DNA of 14,348 bases, taken from NCBI GenBank assembly GCA_030595525.1, contig JAUVDD010000016.1, positions 1 to 14,348 on the forward strand, written 5' to 3'. The stretch comes from Puniceicoccales bacterium. Lineage in GTDB: Bacteria; Verrucomicrobiota; Verrucomicrobiia; Opitutales; Oceanipulchritudinaceae. The translations under genes were made by a program, and so were the position numbers. Each line of letters opens with the position of its first letter. Positions within the stretch are counted from its first letter, which is position 1. The notes beneath the pieces were generated by a model, which saw nothing but the letters and a program-made list of their open reading frames with translations, had not been told where the DNA came from and searched no databases. Positions 6,954 through 12,950 of the stretch are shown piece by piece.

Positions 6954-8348
6954 TCAAAGGTTCTGAGAAAGACTTCCCGCGGCGGTTTCGTCAATACCGG
7001 TTAAACATAATTCGCCAGTGAGAATGCTGACTGTTGCAGCATCGACCTTTACAGGAACAATCTGCCCAACAAGTCGAGGTGTGGCGGAAACAATCACTTT
7101 CCGGTTTCCCGGATTACGTCCCACGAACTTGCCTTCCCCTTTTCGGGCAGGACCTTCCAACAGGACATCTTGAACGGTACCGATCATGGATTCGTTTCTT
7201 CTCAAGGAACTTTCTCCAAGAATCTCAAGAAGTGCCTTATTTCGGTAATCCTTAATCTCCGCCGACACATCATCACCCATATCAGCTGATTTTGTCCCTC
7301 CTCTTTCTGAATACTTGAAGATGAAAGCCATATCGAAACCCACTTCCTCGAACAGGGACCTCGTTGCTTCAAACTCCTCTTCCGTCTCTCCCGGAAAACC
7401 AACGATTATATCCGTGGACAGGCAGATATTCGGGCGAACTTCTCGAAGCTGATCCACAATCTCAAAAAACCGGCGGCGTGTATAGGGTCGCCGCATGCGC
7501 TTTAGCATACTGTCTGATCCACTCTGTACGGGCAAATGGACATACGGCATGAGCTTTTCCAGTCGACCATATGCCTCCACCAGGTCCTTTTGAAATCCAC
7601 GGGGATGAGGCGAGGTAAACCGGATCCGCTCGAGTCCCTCGATAGCATTAACCCGTTCCAGTAACTGAACAAACGGACTTATACCCGCTTTGTATGGAAT
7701 CTGACGCATTCCGAAGCTGTTGACAATTTGACCAAGCAGGGTGACTTCCTTTGTTCCTTGGGAAACCAACTCTTCTATCTCTTCGCAAATTGAGTCCATG
7801 CTCCTGTAACGCTCAGCACCCCGGGTCTTCGGGACGATACAGAAAGTACAGTGCATATTGCATCCCTGCATGATGCTGACGAATGCGGATACCTGCCTTT
7901 CATCGGAAGTATGTTCACGAATGGTTTCCTCGGATCCTTCCTCTTCCTCGAGATCCACGAGAGTGGCTGGCCTTGGCCCCAAGCCCTTCTGGCTGGATAT
8001 GAACTGGTCCAGCATTTGCGGTACACGGTGAAACTTTTGTGTCCCGACAAGAAGGTCGAGATCAGGTAGTTTCTCAAGCAAGTCGGTTCCACGGTTTTGA
8101 ACCATGCATCCCATTAAGCCCAAGACAAAATTCGGATTTGTTCGCTTCCGTTTAGCTAAATGGCCGGATTTGCCGATCGCCTTCTGTTCCGCTTGTTCCC
8201 GAACTGCACAAGTATTCAGGAGTACAATGTCCGCCGAATGCTCATCATCGACAACGGCATATCCGCGCCCACGCAACTGGGCAGCAACGGCTTCCGAGTC
8301 ACGCTCGTTCATTTGGCATCCGTAAGTCTTGATGTAGACACGATTCAT
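6954..8348 (-). CDS. miaB: tRNA-2-methylthio-N6-isopentenyladenosine synthase MiaB
   Basis: This radical-SAM methylthiotransferase adds the 2-methylthio group to i6A37 of tRNAs that read codons starting with U. Starting at the ATG 8348 gives 464 residues and the canonical N-terminus MNRVYIKTYGCQMNERD; a TTG six codons upstream is possible but unnecessary. The UPF0004 domain supplies three cluster ligands (Cys 11, 47 and 81 in this numbering: YGCQMN, LNTCAVRE, GLMGCM). The radical-SAM core CNMHCTFCIVPKTRG holds the CxxxCxxC (163, 167, 170), followed by SPHP, LPVQSGSD and STDIIVGFPGET. A C-terminal TRAM domain covers roughly the last 65 residues. The usual LLGQNVN block reads LLGQIVNSFG here. 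MiaB rather than MtaB or RimO is supported by the YIKTYGCQMN and SIMQGCNMHCTFC blocks. Confidence 0.94.
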   Translation of the reverse strand: MNRVYIKTYGCQMNERDSEAVAAQLRGRGYAVVDDEHSADIVLLNTCAVREQAEQKAIGKSGHLAKRKRTNPNFVLGLMGCMVQNRGTDLLEKLPDLDLLVGTQKFHRVPQMLDQFISSQKGLGPRPATLVDLEEEEGSEETIREHTSDERQVSAFVSIMQGCNMHCTFCIVPKTRGAERYRSMDSICEEIEELVSQGTKEVTLLGQIVNSFGMRQIPYKAGISPFVQLLERVNAIEGLERIRFTSPHPRGFQKDLVEAYGRLEKLMPYVHLPVQSGSDSMLKRMRRPYTRRRFFEIVDQLREVRPNICLSTDIIVGFPGETEEEFEATRSLFEEVGFDMAFIFKYSERGGTKSADMGDDVSAEIKDYRNKALLEILGESSLRRNESMIGTVQDVLLEGPARKGEGKFVGRNPGNRKVIVSATPRLVGQIVPVKVDAATVSILTGELCLTGIDETAAGSLSQNL

Positions 8349-8405
8349 AAAGCCGGCGATGTTCAACTGTATCGGTCGAGATGGTCAAGCCGGGAATCAT
8401 CAGAA

Positions 8406-8463
8406 GGTAGGGACGGGATCGATGATCCGTCCGCAGCGGCGCTTTCATCGAAAGCGCCCTACC
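8406..8463. repeat. REP-like palindromic element with two internal hairpins
   Basis: An outer stem GGTAGGG (8406-8412) / CCCTACC (8457-8463) encloses two hairpins: GACGGGATC-GAT-GATCCGTC (8412-8431, one bulged G) and an eight-pair GCGCTTTC-ATC-GAAAGCGC (8439-8457). The shape is a compact three-way or Y structure. Some outer and inner bases compete at the junctions. It sits in the 127-bp gap between the SUI1 gene and miaB, has no T-run, and so is not a normal terminator. Similar GGTAGGG...CCCTACC intergenic palindromes are, from memory, scattered in verrucomicrobial genomes. That is recollection, not a search result. Confidence 0.65.
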
Positions 8464-8481
8464 CTTTAAAGCGCCCTACCC
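8451..8481. repeat. 14-bp direct repeat, two copies 17 bp apart
   Basis: AAAGCGCCCTACCC occurs at 8451-8464 and again at 8468-8481, separated by TTT. The first copy is the right arm of the REP-like element. The second runs into the last codons and TAG stop of the SUI1 gene. This looks like a partial duplication of the element's end, or a trace of its insertion next to the stop codon. Confidence 0.7.
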
Positions 8482-8856
8482 CTTTACCCGATACCCTCTG
8501 GCCTCCAGTAATGGTTTCACCCGCTCACGGCACTCGCCCTGCAGTTCGAGAACTTTGCCCTTACAGGTTCCGCCGGTACCCATTTGTCCCTGTAATTGCT
8601 TCAACAATCTGGCCAAGGAACCCGGGTCGGCATCAAATCCGGAAATTTCGGTCACCACCTTGCCACCCTTGCCCGACTTCAATCGTCTCAACAACAAGGT
8701 TTCCTTCTTCTTTGGCAGTTCCGTTTTCTTCTCTTCAACGGGATGCACCGAAGGGCTTCCTTTCGGCAAATCCAACCCGCCCAGACTCGTAAATGGGTTT
8801 TCAACCGAGAGATTGCTCCCCCCAGCTGTATTTATTCGGTCTTTTTTCTTTCCCAT
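8476..8856 (-). CDS. yciH: SUI1/eIF1-like translation initiation factor (YciH family)
   Basis: The C-terminal half (residues about 52-126) is a SUI1 domain: ETLLLRRLKSGKGGKVVTEISGF, then LARLLKQLQGQMGTGGTCKGKVLELQG and the terminal GYRVKG, matching the KxGKGGKxVT...GTGGxxK pattern of eIF1/YciH. The N-terminal 50 residues are low in order, with a basic start (MGKKKDR). In E. coli YciH is reported to promote stringent start selection and to act on translation under stress; the role here is by homology. I chose the ATG at 8856 (126 residues) because an SD-like AAGGCAGG lies just before it. The longer reading from 8898 overlaps the upstream gene by 35 bp and adds residues atypical for the family. 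Confidence 0.88.
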   Translation of the reverse strand: MGKKKDRINTAGGSNLSVENPFTSLGGLDLPKGSPSVHPVEEKKTELPKKKETLLLRRLKSGKGGKVVTEISGFDADPGSLARLLKQLQGQMGTGGTCKGKVLELQGECRERVKPLLEARGYRVKG

Positions 8857-8863
8857 ACCTGCC

Positions 8864-9076
8864 TTAATGACAAACGCCCTTTTCGGGATCATCACCATTC
8901 AAGAGAATCCACGCCTTCTCATAACTGCGTTTTGTCAGATAGTGGGACAAATGGCCGGATACAGCGCTTTTCAAGCTATCCAAAGACAGGGTCGCTGATG
9001 CCAAATCACCCTCTCGCTTTTGCAGAATAATCTCCAGATTCTCGATAATTTTCTCTCTCAATTGTTGTTCTTCCAT
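8864..9076 (-). CDS. Small unknown protein upstream of the SUI1 gene
   Basis: This short ORF encodes about 70 residues (MEEQQLREKIIENLEI..., ending DDPEKGVCH). It appears soluble, with an N-terminal helix rich in Glu and Leu and a basic/aromatic middle (SHYLTKRSYEKAWILL). I do not recognise it. Its stop lies seven bases before the SUI1 start, and the SD-like sequence for that gene abuts the stop, which argues that it is real and cotranscribed. Alternative starts in frame are ATG 9097 (77 residues) and GTG 9112 (82 residues). None has a good Shine-Dalgarno sequence. Confidence 0.6.
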   Translation of the reverse strand: MEEQQLREKIIENLEIILQKREGDLASATLSLDSLKSAVSGHLSHYLTKRSYEKAWILLNGDDPEKGVCH

Positions 9077-9121
9077 GATTTGTTCTTTTCTTCCCATAAA
9101 AAATACACTCACTCAAGCCTC

Positions 9122-9478
9122 ATGAAACAACAGTTGTATCAAATCTTGCATTTAACCGGCGTCTTTATGGTCTTTCTGGCATACGGAGGACTCATTGTCC
9201 GTAGTGCCCTGGGATCCGACCACAAGGGTATCCGGCGCATGGGAGCGATCACCAGTGGAATCGGTCTTATTTTAATGATTGTAGGTGGTTTTGGATTATT
9301 AGCAGTAATGAATTTGGGATTTCCGATGTGGGCAATCGTCAAGATCTGCATTTGGGTCCTCCTGGGAGCAATGCTCGTAGCCATCAACCGTCTTCCACGT
9401 CTCGCACAGGATCTCTGGTGGTCAACAATCGTTCTCGGATTGGTGGCACTCTTGATGGTGGTCTTAAAACCGTTTTAA
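9122..9478 (+). CDS. Small four-helix membrane protein, unknown function
   Basis: The product (118 residues from ATG 9122) has four predicted membrane helices at about 5-27, 42-63, 69-88 and 97-115. There is a His in the first helix (LYQILHLTGVF) and a basic, Arg-rich loop between helices 1 and 2 (RSALGSDHKGIRR). The fold is reminiscent of small SirB2/CopD-like integral membrane proteins, but no diagnostic motif lets me assign it. Translation could extend upstream to 9020, but that part reads through the divergent gene's start region and is unlikely. Its stop codon overlaps that of the acylphosphatase gene on the other strand (shared TTAA). Confidence 0.75.
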   Translation: MKQQLYQILHLTGVFMVFLAYGGLIVRSALGSDHKGIRRMGAITSGIGLILMIVGGFGLLAVMNLGFPMWAIVKICIWVLLGAMLVAINRLPRLAQDLWWSTIVLGLVALLMVVLKPF

Positions 9479-9759
9479 CGGCCGATTGTAAAACCTCGGA
9501 ACACAGGTTCACGCCAGTTTTCTGAAAGCTCCGTCTTTCGAATAAACATCGAGAGGCGGTCGCGAATCTCGGCGATGAATCCCTGAACTTCGGATTTTTC
9601 ACCCTCAGCTTCCACCTGAACACGGCCGTCGACAAGGTTGCGGACATGTCCGCTGACTTCGAATTCCTTGGCTATCTGCAAGGTGTGATATCGGAATCCA
9701 ACGCCCTGAACCCGTCCGCCGAAGTATACTGATGAATGGAATTTTTCCTTTTGTGTCAT
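9475..9759 (-). CDS. acyP: Acylphosphatase
   Basis: This small cytoplasmic enzyme hydrolyses acyl phosphates to carboxylate and phosphate. The 94-residue length matches the family. VYFGGRVQGVGFRYHTLQIAKEF contains the phosphate-binding loop with catalytic Arg23, and SGHVRNLVDGRVQVEAEG carries catalytic Asn41. Both signature blocks are intact. I chose the ATG at 9759 (MTQKEKFHSSVYF); a TTG 14 codons upstream would give an atypical tail. The gene is divergent from the 228-residue unknown gene, with 86 bp between starts. Confidence 0.93.
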   Translation of the reverse strand: MTQKEKFHSSVYFGGRVQGVGFRYHTLQIAKEFEVSGHVRNLVDGRVQVEAEGEKSEVQGFIAEIRDRLSMFIRKTELSENWREPVFRGFTIGR

Positions 9760-9845
9760 AGTCGTGCTGGATTTCTTGAGTTCATCATTGCCAAACCGCA
9801 ATCGTCTCTCAATCTATAAATTTATCAATTCTCTAGCTTTGTTAA

Positions 9846-10532
9846 ATGACAAATTTCAATTTTGAAGGTCAGCCTGAAGGAGACTGGGAAGACCGGGGCA
9901 ATCTGTCCTGGGGTGAGCTCGACTGGCAGCGCTTCCTCCAGAGACAAGACAGGGAAATCTCCCGCTTTCTCCGTCACTATGATGAGTGTCCTGTGCCTCC
10001 AACCGAGCGTCTCGACTGGGTAGCCAGACAGATGGGCTGGGACACGGACGATTGGTCGGTAGGCGATTTCCCCGAGGATGAGGAAGATTCTGATGCATGG
10101 AATAAGGAAGACGAATCTGTATCCGAGCATGCCGATACCGATCCCTATACTCTGCACCGGCATCCCGTTTATGTGGTAACTGTAGGATTATTCCTGCAGA
10201 TCCGTCATATTTGGAGAACTGCTTTGAAGCATCAGAATAATCCTATGGACGGCCTCCTGGGATGGGAATTTGCAGACAGCCTCAATGAGGCAGAAAAACA
10301 AAGCCTGATGGCCATGCAATCAATGGACATGGGCGATTTCATGCTTTGCGTCGTCCATCTAAAGCGTTCCATGCGAGCCATGAACCTCTCGATGAGCCTA
10401 CTTGCTCCTGTCGTGGAAGCCGCCTCAGCAGGCGAATTCTTCAAGCAGGCAATCCTCACCAGGATGTTTGATCTGAGAGATGTCTGCATCCGAGTGATCC
10501 AGGATTGCCGTGGTGAAGACCGCCGAAACTAA
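9846..10532 (+). CDS. Unknown acidic protein, 228 residues
   Basis: I do not recognise a family. The N-terminal 100 residues are acidic and Trp-rich (GDWEDRGNLSWGELDWQRFLQRQDREISRFLRHYD, in pieces, then GWDTDDWSVGDFPEDEEDSD). The C-terminal half is helical and more hydrophobic (HPVYVVTVGLFLQIRHIW at about 106-123, then LMAMQSMDMGDFMLCVVHLKRSMRAMNLSMSLL). The second half is Met-rich and may be a helical bundle. There is no signal peptide and no convincing transmembrane helix. ATG 9846 has no Shine-Dalgarno sequence but gives the full ORF. It lies 82 bp upstream of the importer genes in the same direction. Whether it is functionally linked to them is unknown. Confidence 0.8.
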   Translation: MTNFNFEGQPEGDWEDRGNLSWGELDWQRFLQRQDREISRFLRHYDECPVPPTERLDWVARQMGWDTDDWSVGDFPEDEEDSDAWNKEDESVSEHADTDPYTLHRHPVYVVTVGLFLQIRHIWRTALKHQNNPMDGLLGWEFADSLNEAEKQSLMAMQSMDMGDFMLCVVHLKRSMRAMNLSMSLLAPVVEAASAGEFFKQAILTRMFDLRDVCIRVIQDCRGEDRRN

Positions 10533-10614
10533 CTTAATCGGTCAATATTCCCAATTATTCACGCTTTGAGGTTGAAACCTGTGCCGATTTGGCAACCTTA
10601 CTTATCTTTCTAAT

Positions 10615-11640
10615 ATGCGATCGTATTTCCTACGCAGATTACTACTTATTCCCCCGACCATTTTCGGCATTACCGTTATCGTTTTTGCAATTACACGGTT
10701 TGTACCTGGTGGCCCCATGGAGCGCGCCATCATGGAGATGCAGTCCGTGAATGTGAGCGCTGGCGTCAGTGGGGGCAGTCAGTCGACTGGCCAACAGGCT
10801 CTCTCCGAAGAACAGCTTCAACAACTCAGGGAGTACTATGGGTTCGATAAACCTTGGTACCAGAGCTACGCCCTTTGGGTAAGTAACGTTTTACAGGGAG
10901 ACCTCGGAACATCCTATCGCTATAACGAACCGGTATGGGATATTATCCAGAGCCGCTTTCCCATTTCCATTTTCTATGGAGTACTGACTTTAATCATCAC
11001 CTACACGGTCTGTATTCCTCTGGGCATTATGAAGGCGATCAAGCATCGAACATTTATAGACAACTTCTCTTCCATCCTGATTTTTACCGGATACGCAATT
11101 CCCGGCTATGTTCTCGGTGCACTCCTGGTGGTGTTTTTTGCGGCGCGAATGGAATGGTTCCCTATGGGTGGATTCACCAGCATCGCATTCGACGAATTCA
11201 GCACTTGGGGAAAAGTGAAGGATATCCTCTGGCATGCCGTCCTCCCCCTTTGCTCCTATTTAATCGGCAGTTTCGCTCTGGTTACTCTCCTCATGAAAAA
11301 CCACCTCATGGACAATCTGGCATCGGACTACATCAGGACAGCAGTCGCCAAGGGAGTATCTTTCAAACAGGCTGTTATCGGCCATGCTCTTCGTAATTCC
11401 CTCATACCTATTGCTACTACTTTTGGACAAAACATTATTCTCCTCGTAGGTGGTTCCTTCCTGATTGAAACAATTTTCGATATCAACGGATTCGGTCTAC
11501 TTGGATTTACGGCGATTCTGGACCGGGACTACCCGATTGTCATGGGTGTCCTTTTATTCTCCAGCATTCTCCTACTGATCGGCAACATGATCAGTGACTT
11601 CCTCGTGGCCATGGTCGATCCACGTGTTCGCTTCCAATAA
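10615..11640 (+). CDS. yejB: ABC peptide transporter permease, YejB type
   Basis: This is the first inner-membrane permease of an oligopeptide/microcin C-type importer. The start MRSYFLRRLLLIPPTIFGITVIVFAITRFVPGGP is the standard OppB/DppB N-terminus with its first helix at about 9-29. An extracytoplasmic segment follows (about 30-110, including REYYGFDKPWYQSYALWVSNVLQGDLGTSY). Five further helices carry the cytoplasmic EAA loop that contacts the ATPase (about 239-261: DYIRTAVAKGVSFKQAVIGH). The end DFLVAMVDPRVRFQ is family-typical. The 341-residue length and the Gly/Ser/Gln-rich insert at 45-65 favour YejB over DppB. It leads an operon with yejE and yejA. Confidence 0.92.
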   Translation: MRSYFLRRLLLIPPTIFGITVIVFAITRFVPGGPMERAIMEMQSVNVSAGVSGGSQSTGQQALSEEQLQQLREYYGFDKPWYQSYALWVSNVLQGDLGTSYRYNEPVWDIIQSRFPISIFYGVLTLIITYTVCIPLGIMKAIKHRTFIDNFSSILIFTGYAIPGYVLGALLVVFFAARMEWFPMGGFTSIAFDEFSTWGKVKDILWHAVLPLCSYLIGSFALVTLLMKNHLMDNLASDYIRTAVAKGVSFKQAVIGHALRNSLIPIATTFGQNIILLVGGSFLIETIFDINGFGLLGFTAILDRDYPIVMGVLLFSSILLLIGNMISDFLVAMVDPRVRFQ

Positions 11641-11650
11641 TTTCGAGCAA

Positions 11651-12946
11651 ATGATTACCAGAAAATCCAACGAGAAAGTTCCTTTCCCGACAAAACGGGT
11701 TGCTGCCTATGGTACCTTGGGATTAATCGGATTGATCACTTTGTTAACCGTGCATTGGCGCCCCGGGATTGGATTATTGCTGCTGGCAGTCGTGTTGTCA
11801 CTGTTCTCAATTCCGATTAGGTTGAATCCTCTTACAGTCAAAAAGCTGACCCGGTTCAAAGAAATCCGGAGAGGTTATGTTTCTTTCCTGATACTGTTGT
11901 TGTTTTCTGTTTTATCCCTGTTTGTCGAGTATTTCGCCAATGGTCGGGCACTCATAGTCCATTATGAAGGAGAGACCTTTTTCCCAACCTACTCTGACGT
12001 GAAACTTGGGAATGAGTTTGGGTTAACCGGTGATTTAGCCAATGCGCCGGTTGAATACCGCCAGCTGAAAATGATTTTAGAGGGACAAGAATCCGGCAAC
12101 TGGGTTTTGATGCCACTAATTGAGTTCAGTCCCAACGAAAACAACAAATACGAGGGAGTCCTTAAACCGATGCGTCCCCCGTGGTGGCATACCATGGTGA
12201 ATCTGTTCTCTGATGAAAATCTGGCGCCACTTTCACAGGATACCGAACCGGGACATTATCTCGGGACAGACAGCACTGGAAGAGATATTCTCTCACGGCT
12301 GATTTACGGATTCAGAATCGCCATTTTCTTCTCCCTGGCCTTCATGACACTGGTCTACCTGATCGGAATCACAATTGGGTGTCTGATGGGGTATTTTGGA
12401 GGATGGTTCGACTTATTCGTTCAGCGCATAATCGAAATCTGGTCCCTCGTACCGTTCATCTATATGGTCATTATTATCTTCTCGGTCATTCCGACAAGTT
12501 TCTCAATCTCTACCCGAATCGCTATTCTCCTTGGTATCATGGTCCTGTTTTCCTGGACGGGCATGACTTATTACATGCGGACAGCAACATACAGGGAAAA
12601 GGCCCGTGACTATACGGCGGCGGCCCAGATCATCGGTGCCAGCGCCCCGCGTATTATTTTCCATCACATCCTCCCCAATGCAGTCAGCACGATTGTGACT
12701 TTCATGCCGTTTACAATGGCAGCCGCAATCACCGCGGTCACCGCCTTGGACTTTCTGGGATTTGGCCTGCCTCCTCCCACCCCGAGTATTGGCGAAATCC
12801 TTAAACAAGGAACTTCGAGACTGGATGCACCTTGGATTGTTTCCAGCGCGTTTCTCGCACTGGTATTCATCCTGACTTTGGTAACTTTTATCGGAGAGGC
12901 TGTTAGAGAAGCCTTCGATCCAAAAAAATTCACAACCTATCGTTGA
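11651..12946 (+). CDS. yejE: ABC peptide transporter permease, YejE type, with extended N-terminus
   Basis: This is the second permease of the importer. YejE features include RRGYVSFLILLLFSVLSLFVEYFANGRALIVHYEGETFFP (from about residue 73, in pieces), HYLGTDSTGRDILSRLIYGFRI (about 202-223), the EAA loop (about 320-342: DYTAAAQIIGASAPRIIFHHILPN), and the DFLGFGLPPPTPSIGEIL block. At 431 residues it is longer than typical YejE (about 340). The extra part is an N-terminal region with two hydrophobic segments (about 19-36 and 40-56) and basic residues ahead of the usual first helix. I start it at ATG 11651, ten bases after the yejB stop; an in-frame ATG at 11594 would overlap yejB. A large extracytoplasmic domain lies at about 97-200. 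Confidence 0.9.
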   Translation: MITRKSNEKVPFPTKRVAAYGTLGLIGLITLLTVHWRPGIGLLLLAVVLSLFSIPIRLNPLTVKKLTRFKEIRRGYVSFLILLLFSVLSLFVEYFANGRALIVHYEGETFFPTYSDVKLGNEFGLTGDLANAPVEYRQLKMILEGQESGNWVLMPLIEFSPNENNKYEGVLKPMRPPWWHTMVNLFSDENLAPLSQDTEPGHYLGTDSTGRDILSRLIYGFRIAIFFSLAFMTLVYLIGITIGCLMGYFGGWFDLFVQRIIEIWSLVPFIYMVIIIFSVIPTSFSISTRIAILLGIMVLFSWTGMTYYMRTATYREKARDYTAAAQIIGASAPRIIFHHILPNAVSTIVTFMPFTMAAAITAVTALDFLGFGLPPPTPSIGEILKQGTSRLDAPWIVSSAFLALVFILTLVTFIGEAVREAFDPKKFTTYR

Positions 12947-12950
12947 AACT

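Noticed and set aside
10548..10562. TTATTCACG as another DnaA box upstream of yejB
   Set aside because: It is a single one-mismatch 9-mer with no neighbours, expected by chance in a window of this size.
10589..10616. TTGGCA-16-TAATAT as a promoter for yejB
   Set aside because: The -10 element overlaps the yejB ATG, so transcription would begin after the start codon, and the N-terminus at 10615 is family-typical.
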